From Symsagittifera roscoffensis (taxonomy: Eukaryota; Xenacoelomorpha; Acoela; Convolutidae): 64,000 nucleotides of DNA. The notes beneath the pieces were generated by a model. The model saw only the letters and a program-made list of their open reading frames with translations. It did no database searches and had not been told where the DNA came from. Location of the stretch: positions 87,335,845-87,399,844 of the forward strand of contig NC_087062.1 in NCBI RefSeq assembly GCF_963678635.1. Reading direction: 5' to 3'. This document shows, piece by piece, positions 44,950 through 57,106 of the stretch. The translations under genes were made by a program, and so were the position numbers. Position 1 is the first letter of the stretch. Every line of letters begins with the position of its first letter.

Positions 44950-45115
44950 AAAATAGGTCAAGGCCATATGCGAACCAGTCTTTGCCGTCTCAGGAAGCGA
45001 AAAGGAAGAATATGAGTAAGTCCAGGATCCAGGACAAGAGTTACGGGAAGTTATTTCCGGGAAAAAGTCTAGTACCCGATTGCAATACCCTTGCTTGTCG
45101 TAACAGTAGTCGTAA
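44950..45115 (-). mobile_element. SINE remnant with conserved leader
   Basis: TCTAGTACCCGATTGCAATA followed by CCCTTGCTTGTCG (45070-45105) is the best-conserved form of the leader also seen at 30925, 37762 and 38868. Confidence 0.45.
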
Positions 45116-45289
45116 CATAAGACTTAGGAATTTGTTTCATAATCCTAAGTAAAATGTGGGAGCTTATGGAAAGATTGTTTGAAAAACATTCAAGTTTTAT
45201 TGAATAGCTTAAATAGTTTTTTTTTCATTGCTGTTCAGAGTTAATCTAAGACTAGCGCGTCAATCGCACCTCCGGTGCTACAAAACCAA

Positions 45290-47340
45290 GTCTTCAGAAA
45301 ACAGACAAACCAAAATTATAGAAAAATAAAAGGATTTGAGCAGTCATACTTGGACTCCAGATTTGCAACCCCTGAATGTACCCTGACAGCGCCTCACTAT
45401 AGGGTTGAGAAATTGAAGTTCGATTAATTTTTTTTACATCTAAGTTTTTTTTATATCTAAATATTTTTGAAAAAAAAAATATGAAACAATCATAAAAAAC
45501 GCCATATCTCGAAAACTAAAAAGATTTGAGCAGTCATACTAGGACTCCTGATTTGCAACGCCTGAATGTACCCTGACAACACCCCACTATTGGGTTGAGA
45601 AATTGAAGTTCGGAGTGTGTTTTTATCTAGTTTTTTCTTCTAATTTTTTTGGAAAAAAATGAGAAAATCATAAAAAACGCAATTTCTCGAAAACCAAAAA
45701 AATTTGAGCAGTCATACATGGACACCAGATTTGCAAGCCCCAAATTTACCCTGATAGCACCCCACTATAGGGTGGGGAAATTCAAGTTCGATTAGTTTTA
45801 TAATATCTAAGTTTTTTGGAAAAAAAACTAATAAGTCACAAAAAACGCAATTTCTCGAAAACCAAAAGAATTTGAGCAGTCAAAATTGAACGCCAGATTT
45901 CAAACTCCTGAATATATCCTGACAGCACCCCACTATAGGTTTGAGAAATTCAGGTTCGGTAAGTTTTTTGTATCTAAGTTTTTTATATCTAAATTTTTTT
46001 GAAAAAAAAAATTTAAAAAATCATAGAAAACGCAATTTCTCGAAACCAAAAAAAATTGAGCAGTCGCACTTGGACGCCAGATTTGCAACTCCTGAATATA
46101 CCCTGACAGCACCCCACTATAGGGTTCAGATATTCAAGTTCGGTTAGTTTTTTGTATCAAACTTTTTTATATCTAAATTTTTTTGAAAAAAATAAAACTA
46201 AAAAGTCTCAAAAAACGCTATTTCTCGAAAACCAAAAGAATTTGAGCAGTCACAATTGAACGCCAGATTTACAACTCCTGAATATATCGTGACAGCACCC
46301 CACTATAGGGTTGAGAAATTGAAGTTCGGTTAGTTTTTTAATATCGAAGTTTTTTGAAAAAAAACTTAAAAAAAAAACATAAAAACGCCATATCTCGAAA
46401 AATTAAAGGATTTGAGTTGTCATACTTGGACGCCAGATTTGCAACCCCTGAATATACCCTGATAGCACTCCACATTACTGTTGAAGAAATTGAAGTTCGT
46501 TTAATTTTTTTTATATCTAAGAGTTTTGAAAACAAAATAATTAAAAAAATCATAAAAACACCATTTCTCGAGAACCAAAAGGATTTAAGCAGTCACACTT
46601 AGACTCCAGATTTGCAACCCCTGAATGTTCCTTGACAGCACCCCACGATAGCGTTGAGAAATTGAAGTTCGGTTATTTTTTTATATGTTTTCTGATCAAA
46701 AAAAAATATTTAAAAAACCATAGAAAACGCAATTTCTCGAAAACCAAAAGAATTTGAGCAGTCATACTTGGACGCCAGCTTTGCAACCCCTAAATGAACC
46801 CTGACAAAACCCACTATGGGGTTGAGAAATTCAAGTTCGGTTAGTTTTTTTTATCTAATTTTTTTTATATCTTAATTTTTTGAAAAAAAAAACATGAAAA
46901 AATCATAAAAAACGCCATATCTTGAAAACCAAAAAGATTGAAGCAGTCATAGTTGGACTCCAGATTTGCAACTTCTAAAAGTACCCTAACAGCACCCCAC
47001 TATAGTGTTGAGAAATTGAAGTTCGGTTAGTTCATTAATATCGAAATTTTTTGAAAAAAAAAAACTAAAAAAAAAAACATAAAAACGCCATATCTCGAAA
47101 AATTAAAGGATTTGAGTTGTCATACTTGGACGCCAGATTTGCCACACCTGAATATACCCTGATAGCACCCCACTATAGGGTTGAGAATTTCAAGTTCGGT
47201 TGGGTTTTTCTTTCAGGTGTTTTGACAAAAAAAATCAAAAAATCATAAAAGCGCCATATCTCGAACAATATAAGGATTTGAGCAGTCATACTTGAACGCC
47301 AGATTTGCAACCCCTAAATGTACTTAACAGCACCCCAATA
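45290..47340. repeat. Satellite array, about 12 monomers of 170-190 bp
   Basis: The words GAGCAGTCATACTTGGAC, CCAGATTTGCAACCCCTGAA, ACCCTGACAGCACCCCACTA and GAAATTGAAGTTCGGTTAG recur in that order from about 45336 to 47330, at about 45340, 45530, 45715, 45885, 46065, 46245, 46415, 46590, 46760, 46940, 47115 and 47285. Each unit ends in an A-rich stretch and a ...CGCCATATCTCGAAAA segment. Monomers differ by point changes and small indels in A/T runs. Period is close to nucleosomal length. No maintained reading frame. Confidence 0.9.
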
Positions 47341-47600
47341 TATAGGAATGCATACAACGTATGTATATATAAAATTTTCAAATCTTGCAATTTTTTGGCC
47401 TTTAACAGACCAACAGACTTTAACATGAGCCAAATGAAATTTCTTAAGCATTTTAACCTACGGTATAGCTTAAACGTGCAAAAACATTTTCGTTAAATAT
47501 GCAAAAAAATAATACGTTGAAAAAACTTAAACATGCAAAAATAGGGACTTCTTAAACACGTGAACATAGGGACTTCTTAAACATGTGTCACGTGAAACGC
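47341..47600. other. AT-rich stretch after the satellite
   Basis: It contains a small tandem duplication (AACATG/ACGTG...AGGGACTTCTTAAACA near 47530-47590); nothing else supported. Confidence 0.5.
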
Positions 47601-47604
47601 CAAT

Positions 47605-47947
47605 TAAATAATAGATAGAATAGATAGATAATTTTATTTGTTCTAATATTCCATCACACTTCATTTTAGATCTTTGTGTTTAGGTGGATGAAGTATTCAA
47701 TTTTCTCCAATAACTTCGGAAACTTTTTACCTGGTGTTTAAAAGAACGCAATGTTAGATGATAACTCACGACTACGGGCGTAACTGATTCCTGTTTGTTC
47801 GCAGCCTTCAAAAGTCCTGTGTCGAAAATTGTGAACGAGTAATCCATTCCAAACACTAAAAATATGGCATTTTAGATAAAACATGAGGTCAGAAATTATC
47901 CTGGTTACTGCGTTAAAAATGTAAATTGAACAAACGTTTTCGCACAA
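47605..47947 (-). pseudogene. LINE 3'-end remnant with GATA-type tail
   Basis: The minus-strand frame 47947-47738 ends shortly before an AATAAAATTATC...TATC tail (47605-47633). The composition and the microsatellite tail resemble the extreme 3' end of a non-LTR element; too little is left to classify. Confidence 0.4.
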
Positions 47948-47990
47948 TTTTAGTGCATCTTCAGGATTAAAAATCTAACTAATATGTAAA

Positions 47991-50900
47991 ACAACAACAA
48001 CAACGAGAGACTTTATTACCCTTCTTTACAGGGGTTTATTAACTAAATTTACGAAAAGGAAAATGATCGACAGCACGATTGCTCACAAAACAAAAAGAAA
48101 GAAAAAGAGCTTTCAACATCCAACTTTGTTAGCAGCTTTTCAGTCAGATATTCTCAGAGCTTCCATCCGGATTTCTGAAGAGACATGCTGAAAGTAATAA
48201 ATCCTTTCCGAAAAAGGTAATTTGACATCTTAGTTATCCTGTGATAATAGGAATTATCAGTTTTTAATTTCCTGCCTGGCTGTGTGATAAAATAACCATA
48301 AGAAGATGATCTCAAACCTGAATTTCCCAGTGCAAAAGATAAAAAGGCTGAAACGTCTACATCGAAGTAACCATTCCATAGCTTGAAGAAGAATACAAGG
48401 TCATAGTAATGCAGATAGCAGATGCGCAAAACATTTGCCCCTAATAGAGCAGCTCTGTAATCGGGCAGTCCTGTGGCCCAACGAACGCCCTTTTTAAGGC
48501 ATATTCTCAATTTTACGTAGTGATGTAACTGAAGGCCTCCACAATTGTTAATTGAAAAGGAGAATAAAGAGAAAACAAGACGAATAAATATTGATTTTAA
48601 CTCGCATTCGCACATTGTAAGGAACATTTCGTTTTATGTTGTATAGTTGTCGATAACTTGTTGGAAGCTTGCAATCAATATGAGATGTCCAATTTAAACT
48701 TTTGTCAATATAAACACCAAGATCTTTCACATCATCAACCGAGGAAATTGTTTCTTCTTTCAAAAACAGTTCTGGAGGTGTGCCGGACCACACTATTTGC
48801 ACTGTTTTGTCGGCGTGCACCTGCAGACTGTTACATTGCGCCCAACTGATCATCCACGTAAAGATAACAGATAGTGTTGGTGACTGAGTCTGGCAGGTCT
48901 TTAACAAAAATAAGTAGTACCAATGGCCCCAAAATGCTGCCTTGAGGTACACCACTAGTAACAGCTCCTGGTTCAGAACAAAAATCGCAAACTCTTACTT
49001 TTTGGCTGCGGTTTGAAAGATAGGATTCAACGAGTGCAAGAAACTTCTTGTCAAAGCCTATAAAGGCCATTTTTCCGAGTAGAATTTTGAGGGAAACCGA
49101 ATCAAAAAGCCTTTTGGAAGTCGAAGTAAAGACAACTGACATCCAGATTATTAACTTTGCCGAAATATAACTGTTCAACAAAGTCAATAAGCTGAGTAAT
49201 TGTAGATATTCCGGACATGAATACAGGTTGTCTTTTATATATTTTTGATCGTACTTTTTAATATATGTGGTTGAACAACAAGCGTTAAAAAACAAGAGAT
49301 AGCTTCGGTAAATTACTTACCGGGCCATAATTGCTCACCCTTTTCTTGTTCTCACTTTTGTGTACAATTTCAACTATGGCACTTTTCCAGATGTCAGTCC
49401 AGACACGCGAATAAATAATGGAAGTAAGAGAAATGTAAACAGAAGTAACAAGTACAGAGGATGCAAAGCGTAGAATAAAAGGAGGAACTTCATCTGTTGT
49501 GACTTTTGCACTATCAGGAACTTCGTTCAGGAGAATTTCAACGTCTTCAACGGTGAAACTAACATTTTCCAAGCAAATGGTATGATAACTAGGTGTCGGC
49601 TGAGTTTCTGACACCTCATCATCGAAAGTAAACACTGAACCAAAATAGTCGTTTAAAAGCACAGCTTGTTTTCAGCTTCCAGTTTATTTATCAACTGGAT
49701 TGTATGGGATGAGAAATACGTCGGATACTGTTCTCTTTTATTCCGTTTTTGTACACTAGATGATTCGATAGCGGAGTAAAGAAGGTTACACCACTCCAAA
49801 TAGAAAACGTTGCTTCCAAAATAAGGCTGAGCATACACATAAACACAGAAGTCGACAAAAGTTTTGATATTTTGGGCAAACAGAAACCAATCGACAGAAA
49901 AATTTGATATTATTCAAGAGCAGTTTCCTTCTGTGAATTCTGTACACGGTGTAAAATATATTTCAATAAAAAATGGAAAATGATCAGAAATACAGATTTT
50001 CTCCAAGATCGTGATATTATAACGATCTAAAACATCTGCGATAAAAAGGTCAAGTACATTTCCACCTGAGTGTGTAGGTTCGTCTACTATCTGCACCAAG
50101 TTCTTGCAATCCAGAAAATCAATAAAAGCCGTAGTTATACTCTTCATTAATGACATGCCAGCTGTCTTGAAAACCTCTAAATGTTTTCTGTTTGCTGATG
50201 ACAGCAAACTCTATTCAAAATATGACTTTTCCTTAGTTCAAATAGACATTGATCTATTTATCAATTGGACGCTTGAAAACGAAATGACATTTAATTCTGA
50301 TAAATGCAAAGTTATTTGTTTTAACTCAACTTCCCCCAAATCTACACTTTGCCTTAATGATTACCCAATTCCGTCAGTTTCATCTATCAAAGATCTCGGA
50401 GTAACGATATCTAGTGATTTAAAGTGGGACATCCACATTAAAACCAAACTGGTTGCAGTTAACAAAGCTTTCCATTTCTTGAAACGTTCAATCCCTTATG
50501 GAGTATCCATGAGAACCAAATTCAAATATTACCAGCTATGTATTGTGAGTATTTTATTATACGGTAGTCAGGTCTGGTTTCCATCTTTAACATATCGCCG
50601 CAAACTAGAATTATTTAACAGAAAATGTTTGAAATGGGTAACGGGAGTCAACGACTATACAGAACAACTTAGAAAAACGAATTCCTTGCCAATTTCCTTC
50701 ACTATAGCTTTACATGATATGTGTTTTCTTAATCGAGTCCTGACTGATCAATTTGATTTCAACCTTTACAGATACATAAATTTTACCTTTGCAGCCAAAG
50801 ACCTTCGCAATAGCTCACGCCCTAAGCTTTCAACAACCCAGAATTGTCGACTCTTCTTTACAGAGCAATTTTTCTTCTATCGCGTCTGTCGGTATGCCAA

Positions 50901-51500
50901 CATGATTTCAGCAAACAACATAGCCGACATTTTCTCATCGCCTGAAATTTTCAAAGCAAAATTGAAAATCTATCTGAAAAATAGAATTGATATGTTCAAC
51001 TTAAACAACTCTTGTTCAATAATACTTTGTTGCCATTGCATAAATTGCCGTTCGTGATGTCTTGTGTACATAATCATACCATTTCTCTTGTTTGATGCCT
51101 TTATATTTTAAAGGGAATAAATTCTTTTAGTAGTAGTAGTAGTAGTAGTAATCAGAGGAAGCGTACAATGACTTCCAGCATAGTTCTGGCATATCCATAT
51201 CTCCGCATATAAACACACACGCGTTCGTACGTTTTGCTGCAAGTTTTATTGAGTTAGTGAAGATTGATATATAAACGTTCATAGCGTTAGTGAGACAATC
51301 TACAGGAACTCTATAATCTGAGTCAGCTAAAATTATCCTAACATGCTTCTTCCCTTCGGAAATCTTGCTTGTTATTGTCCTGAATATTAAAACTAAGAAA
51401 CTCTGTGGTTAGAAAGAACAATGAGAAAATCTCCCTCTTCGAGAGATTGCCCAAACCTTTCATATCGCCACAAAGTGATCAGTTCTCCTAGTTGATTGAA
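47991..51500 (-). pseudogene. Jockey/CR1-like LINE, 5'-truncated and interrupted
   Basis: Minus strand. Endonuclease traces lie at about 51400-51150 (ADSDYRVPVD, FICGDMDMPELCW) and resume at 50134-49914 (FIDFLDCKNLVQIV, then CISDHFPFF with the SDH catalytic motif). Reverse transcriptase follows in shifting frames: the 49662-49285 piece, then 49295-48831 with SGVPQGSILGP and a catalytic box reading YVDD, then 48955-48548 with KDLGVYIDKSLNW, and a C-terminal part to 48154. The 3' end is a (GTT)n tail at 47991-48010. The coding sequence is broken by several frameshifts, and a plus-strand LINE has landed inside the endonuclease region. Confidence 0.85.
50135..51150 (+). mobile_element. 5'-truncated LINE nested in the minus-strand LINE
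   Basis: The plus-strand frame is intact from the insertion point: ILFINDMPAVLK, then the RT catalytic FADDSK box, IKDLGVTISSDLKWDIH, and a C-terminal domain to TGA at 51055-51057. The 3' end has AATAAA and a (TAG)n tail (about 51129-51150). It is truncated inside the RT, just before the catalytic box, so it is dead on arrival, but it lacks later stops and frameshifts and is therefore young compared with its host LINE. The reading is about 300 codons. Confidence 0.85.
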
Positions 51501-51847
51501 AACAGTCATGCAGGCTGGAATATTTTAATATACTCTTTACTCAAATCTTTCTAAATAAATAGTAAGTAAGTGTCTCTAAAGCCACCAACTAAAATGAAAA
51601 TGCAAATTTATAAATGCAACAAATTCTTTAATGTTCAAAGCTCAACTAAATGTTTCAGTTTTCAATTACAACTTGGTTGCTTGGTTTCTCACTTGAGTTT
51701 TTTCACACACATAAAAAAATTCTGAGTTTTAACTTCTTCTCTTTTGTCACTCCTTTGTTTCTAATCTTTTCGTCGTTTAGAAGTTCTAAAACTTCTAACT
51801 TCTTCTAATTTTTTTTTCTTTTTGCATCTTGTTCTTTCGACCATTTG
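51501..51847. other. Junction between LINE and retroelement ORF; no LTR recognised
   Basis: On the minus strand, 3' of the last retroelement stop codon, there is a purine-rich stretch (AAAAAGAAAAAAAAATTAGAAG, about 51800-51825) that could be a polypurine tract. No LTR end can be fixed because the partner LTR is outside the window. Confidence 0.35.
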
Positions 51848-53909
51848 TCAATGTTCCATCTCTTCCTCCTGTGACACTGACTCTGCACTTTCAGTTTCTG
51901 TGTCTTGCAACACATCGCTAGCTATTCTGACGCTGTTGGAAGCAGTCCTCCAACACTTCTGCTCTTCTACCCTCTGTTTGCAATAAGGTAGAGGATCCAC
52001 GTTAGACTCTCTGTTCCTGCAGAAGCTGTTGTGGAGACACAACGTCACGTTTCTCTCCAAATCTTTCTTCAACAACTCTTCCTTCTCCTTTCCACTACGT
52101 TCACTTGTCCTGGAATTTCTTTTTACAGCGGTGGTCACTGCATTCCGATGAGTCACGAAAGATCGCTTGAAAGCTCCTGCTCCAATGTCCAGCTGATATC
52201 CACTGTACACCCTGCCGTGCTTCGACATATGCTTTTTGGCATATTCGTACAACCATGCAGTCATGTTAGCTCTGAACCATGGCATCAATCGTCTTCTTGC
52301 CCATATCTTTTTCACTTCCATCGGAATGTTTAGAATCTTGCACGTTGTCTCAAAAAGATCCAAACCTTTTAGACAATCCAATTCCTGCAACTGTTCTCTC
52401 GTTGGTGCCTCCTGTCTATTGATTTCTCTCACATGAGCCTCCAGCCATCGTATCGCCATCATAACTCCCACTATCACTATTGTTATGGGCCGTGATGAGT
52501 CTGGTAAACCCATGGAGAGCAGCTCTCCAGAGTCGCAGATCAACACCAGATTACTACGCTCGGGATACCACCAGGTCTGCAGCAAGCAGTGGCAGGGAAA
52601 CTCCTAATGTGTCAACATGATGCTCCTCCAATTACGTTTTCCCGAAGCTTCCAGTAATGGTTCCACTTACATCATCACTCGGTGGACTTCATCATTCTCG
52701 TCTACTGTATTGCAATCTGTAACGGTTGATCCTTTCTGTTTCTTTCTTTCAAAGTCACTGAAGTTCCCACTCACGTATCCCATGAACTTCCTTCCCAATA
52801 TCGATTCCAACTCCTCCTTTGTTCTCTCTGGAACTGCTGAGAACATCTTACATAGCAGCTCGTAAGATTTTTCGGACATTCTCGTTAATCGAACACACTT
52901 TGGCACTGACAAGGCTTGATCCACGATCGTTCTCGTACTCTTTACATCCACAGCTACGAAATGCACCGGGTTTCTGCTCTTGCACATTGGAGCCAATGTC
53001 GATCCCACCAAATATCGTGCTCCTGATGGTCTACAATAACTCTCACTATGTCGGATGTTCATTTCCGCCTCGATCGCTTCCCTCCATTTTCCTATGTGCT
53101 TCTGCTCAGTTTGCAAAACTCCTGGGAACACTTCCACACCGATGGCTGGGACCATCTCATGTCTCTGTTCTAGATTCAATAGTGACTCTAAAGAACCAAA
53201 CATGCTGTAGAATCCTAGTGCAGTCACTAGATTCACCTCGGTTCCTCCATGGCAATCTGCGATCAGTTCCGTTTCCGTCCTTGCTTTCATCACGACACTC
53301 CCAAACAATATCGTCAATTGCTTTTGTTGTCTCTCTAGGGTTTTCACACAATCCAGACCTCCACAAACGTGACCTTCCAGTCCACAGACTTCCGCTAGAC
53401 AGCTACCAGGTTTGACCCAGTCTTCTGGTCCCCAGCAACTCCAGCAACTCCACTTTGTCTTCCCCGTTGCTCCTAGAGGCTGTTATCTTCGCATTATATA
53501 TGATGTTAAGGTCACGCAGGTTACAGTCTGCATTCAGCTCCCTCTGCACATCTTGTGTCGCCCGTAATATCGAGTAGGCATTGGGACTAGGACACCATGA
53601 TGGTCTCATCAGTTCCCACACTACCATCACGCTCGCTCTCAGTAGTTCATCTGAGAATCCCAACCCAAACTCCACTCTTTTGTCGGATTTTGGTACGGAA
53701 GGTGCAGTCACCTCTTCTTCCAAGACCAGTCCCAATTTGGTCTGCGGATTATTAGCGCTCTTGATCGTTGCAATTCTCGACGTCCAGAATCTTAGCAACA
53801 CTGCCTGCTCGTAATCAAAGAAGCAATCGCGTATGTCTTCACTCAGGAAAGGGTTGTACGCTATCCCTATGATTCCGGACACGTAGCTTGATCGGTCCAC
53901 AGTACTCAC
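51848..53909 (-). pseudogene. Retroelement ORF3, C-terminal part, function unknown
   Basis: Read through three pieces (53909-53403, 53366-52667 with a frame change near 53290, and 52585-51848 in the same frame after stops at 52667 and about 52609). The sequence is a mainly helical, Arg/Glu/Leu-rich protein. Near the end, NLVLICDSGELL and ITIVIVGVMMAIRWLE resemble blocks I and III of an SGNH fold without the catalytic residues. The tail is Lys-rich and then acidic (ESAESVSQEEEMEH). No family recognised. Confidence 0.6.
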
Positions 53910-54000
53910 TGGATTTCGGCAGGGCCCCCATAGATTCTTTAGTGAGTCTCAGCTCCTTGTTTGAAAATGTCCTGATTTCGTCTATCTTCCTCATGGGCTC

Positions 54001-54774
54001 TTACTCCTCAGGTTCTTTCATATTCATCCTCATCGGCTTGCTTTGATGCATCTCCAGCAGTGCCAGCAAGAGTAAGGCTTTCGCTCGTTCATCGCCCTCC
54101 CTCAACATCTTGGCACAGGTGTTCAATGCTGGTACTGAAATCTGCTCTATCAGGAATCGAATGAAACAGAGAGCGTCTCTCCGCTTCGCGCACGCTACTG
54201 CTGCTCCCTCTTGGGTTATCAGATCCCTCAGGTTCGTCATAAGGAAAACTTTCTCTTCTTTTGACCTTTTCCTTTCTTCTGAGTCATATTCCCCGCGAGT
54301 TAATCCCATCATGCACCAGGCGAACCTCAGTTGTAATTCGGTTCTTACGTAGGGTACTGCCATGAGAGCGTGTATTCTCGGCGTAGTCCTCATCTCCTCT
54401 TCAAATAACCTTAACATCACTGCTTTCCATGGAAGGCTCACTAATTGCCCGATCGTTTCCGCCTGCATCTTAGACGACGCTAGAGTCCCGTACGCCTTCT
54501 GCTTGAGGGTGGTGCCTCGCAACATTGTCTCCAGATAACCTTTCATGGCCATTTCGTCTTCCAGAGCCATCACATGTCCTCTAGCCGAGTTTCGGTATTC
54601 TAACATCTCCATGTATCCACCGGCGGGTTCATCTATTGACACAGTCTCCGACACTGTCAGTCGGTTATACTCCACTGGTACTAGTTGTCCTGCGACACTT
54701 CCCTTTCCGTGGTTCATGGGAGATGGTTTAAAGTCTTTCACCGTGCTTTCTCCACATTGGCTAAGTATTTCCAT
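54001..54774 (-). pseudogene. Retroelement ORF3, middle part B, function unknown
   Basis: 257 codons open on the minus strand, frame-shifted against both neighbours (near 54790 and between 54001 and 53909). Helical and Met/Leu/Glu-rich, with no catalytic motif that I recognise. It continues the C-terminal direction of ORF3. Confidence 0.6.
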
Positions 54775-54791
54775 TTCTAAGGTTGCTCCAG

Positions 54792-56490
54792 TCAGAGTGC
54801 GCAGATGAGTCTCGTCGCTTGATCCGTATAAGCAAATCGTGTGTATTGTAACACGGCGGCATTTCTCCCCACAAAGTATAGATCCATCGTTCCCACGAAT
54901 TTCCCCACTCTCCTTTCATTGGTTTCAAATGCTCTCAACCTAGGAGTTTGTACCACGGAGACTGCTCCGAGCAACATCCTTCTTATCAGAGGGAATTTAG
55001 GGATCTCTTCCGGCAGCTTCTCGTAATCACCCCAGTCTTTCGTCTCTTCTCTCACCTTGTGATATGCTGCAGTGAGACGAGGAACTCTGCTTATTTCACC
55101 ATTCGCCTTATCATAGGGTCTCAGATTCCAGAGCTTCGGAAACACCTCAATGTGCCCTCTCTCTACTTCTCCCATGCGATCACGGAAATGATCGTCAAAA
55201 TTGATGACTGTCATTTCTGGCTCTGATATCTTCGCAAACAACAGATCTTCGCTCATGAGCTCCCGCAATATGTGCTGCTCACACCAGTTCAGCGCACTAC
55301 CGTCCACTGCTGATATGAGGTTCAGGTGCAGCACCCATCTCCTATACGCCTCCACTTTTACATCAGGGAACGCAAATGTGACTGCTGGTCCATAGATCAC
55401 TGTCACAAACTCCGTGGCTCCCCTGATCAACGCTAAGGGATCGGTCCTCATAGCCAAGCTCAGATCGGTTAGAAGGGGTATGCCCCCAACATGTCGTCTC
55501 ACATCTTCTTCTCTTTCGATAGTCTCATCTTCTCCCGTTCCAAAGCGATTTTGGTGCAAGAGATACTGGATAAGAGTGTGTCTCAGGTCTCTTATCTTAT
55601 TCCACGAGTCCGTGGCTTTCTTCACGTCTAATTTTCTCACCTTCTCTCTCATCTGCTCTGGACAACGTGTCAGCTTCATCAATCCTCCCAAGTTTCCGTG
55701 GGTAATCGCAATCAACATTAGAAGCCCATCTAACCGCAGATTTTGAACCCCTTCGGTGAGCAGTACCGCCGGTCCTTTCACGAAACTCTCTGCTCCAAAC
55801 GTCACGAACAAGGCTATTAGTTCCACAATCGACACTTCCACTACTGCTTGGAGGAATTAAGTAATGAGAAACTTTCGGGTAAACTTTCGCCAAGAAGGAC
55901 GCGGTCCATCCGGCTCCCAACCCTTCCAGCATGCTATCTGTTTGTTCAAAGCCTTCTTCCCCCTTCACTTCCTGGGTCCAGAAGGTTTCCAGGGTAATCT
56001 GGCTCATTTTGGTGACAAACTCAGCTGTCTTTTCTTCAGCATTTTCCGCCAGGTTCACTTCCTTCAACAAGTAGGCATGGATCTTCTTGATCATTACGGG
56101 GCCTTGCTCAAAAGCATTTGCACCCAATGTCGCTACTCGAGGACTTAGATGTAGCTACTGGTTGGCCTCCGGTTTGATCCTCAAAACCATTGCCTCAAAA
56201 TGAGCTCTAGTCTCCTGGGAATTTTTCCTTCTCGCTTTTTTACCTGTCGTTTCCATTGCTCGGAACCATAAGTCGTTCGATATCGCTATGACCACTCGAT
56301 GGTCGTCGCCTATTCCCGGTTTAAGTTTGAGCTGTCGACTGAAATTGGACAGTTCCAACCCCAGCACCTCATCCAACACTAACATGTGCAGCGCATGTTC
56401 CTTAAATCTTCTCATCGCGTTCGAGATATCTGACCACACCGCAGGTAGTTCAGCTCTGAGTGGTCTCAGGTTCTCCATCTCTGTCATCAC
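54792..56490 (-). pseudogene. Retroelement ORF3, middle part A, function unknown
   Basis: Pieces 56490-56155 and 56127-about 55860 share one frame, separated by a TAG at 56155 that stands where a Trp codon TGG would need one change. A frame change near 55860 leads into 55841-54792. The product is helical with conserved-looking Gly/Leu-rich and acidic segments. No domain recognised. Confidence 0.6.
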
Positions 56491-56499
56491 ATTTCCCTT

Positions 56500-57106
56500 C
56501 CGAAAGCAAGGTCACGATCGCATACACGAATTTCAATCAATCCGGGAGACATGCATACCCCGGAGACAGCGCGAACACTTCTCCCGGTGTCACCTTGGTG
56601 AACGAACCCTCCTTCATCGCATCCACCACTTCACACATTGACTCAAGGATATCCTTTATTGCTGGCCACACAATTTTTCTGCTCAGAAAACCTCTACTGT
56701 GTAAATGGTCATTGATGCCAGCAAACATGATCGTAATTGGGTTCATGTCCGTTTGTCTTTGTACCCCTATTGCCAGAGATACGGCTTGCAGTAGGTCCAG
56801 ATCGATCGCTGCCAACATTATGACATCAGGCCAAAACAGAGACTTGGAAGTGTACACGAACTCTGAATTCGCTACTATCATAATATTGGCCTTCCTCATT
56901 TCTGCTTTGTCGTACGCGGCAAAGATGGACTCATCTTTCTTCATCGCTTTCAATCCGCCATACCTTTGGACATCATCATCTTGACTCACTTGTTTCGGGT
57001 ATGTTCTATCTTTCACTTGACTCGGGGGTGTCGCCACCGGCCTGAACATCTTCACATGTCGTCCAATCGGCGCCCTCGTTGTCAGAAATCTTCCCGGTCT
57101 CTCTTC
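56500..57106 (-). pseudogene. Retroelement ORF3, second SGNH-like segment
   Basis: The same frame as the upstream SGNH ORF continues past its TGA (57107-57109) without a gap, so that stop is probably a single-base change. NIMIVANSEF and then ITIMFAGINDHL resemble block I (strand then nucleophile) and block III (GxND) of an SGNH hydrolase. GYACLPD at the end precedes a second in-frame TGA (56537) after which the frame carries on as LKFVYAIVTLL before shifting near 56500. The nucleophile Ser lies in ANSE rather than GDS, so activity is doubtful. Confidence 0.55.

Noticed and set aside
45941-46602. Frames of 68-82 codons sharing LDARFATPEYTL
   Set aside because: The shared peptide is the satellite monomer read in one frame; other monomers break it.
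52819-53415. Plus-strand frames of 80-200 codons across 52-59 kb
   Set aside because: They lie opposite the retroelement coding strand; composition is that of the complement of the Pol/ORF3 frames.
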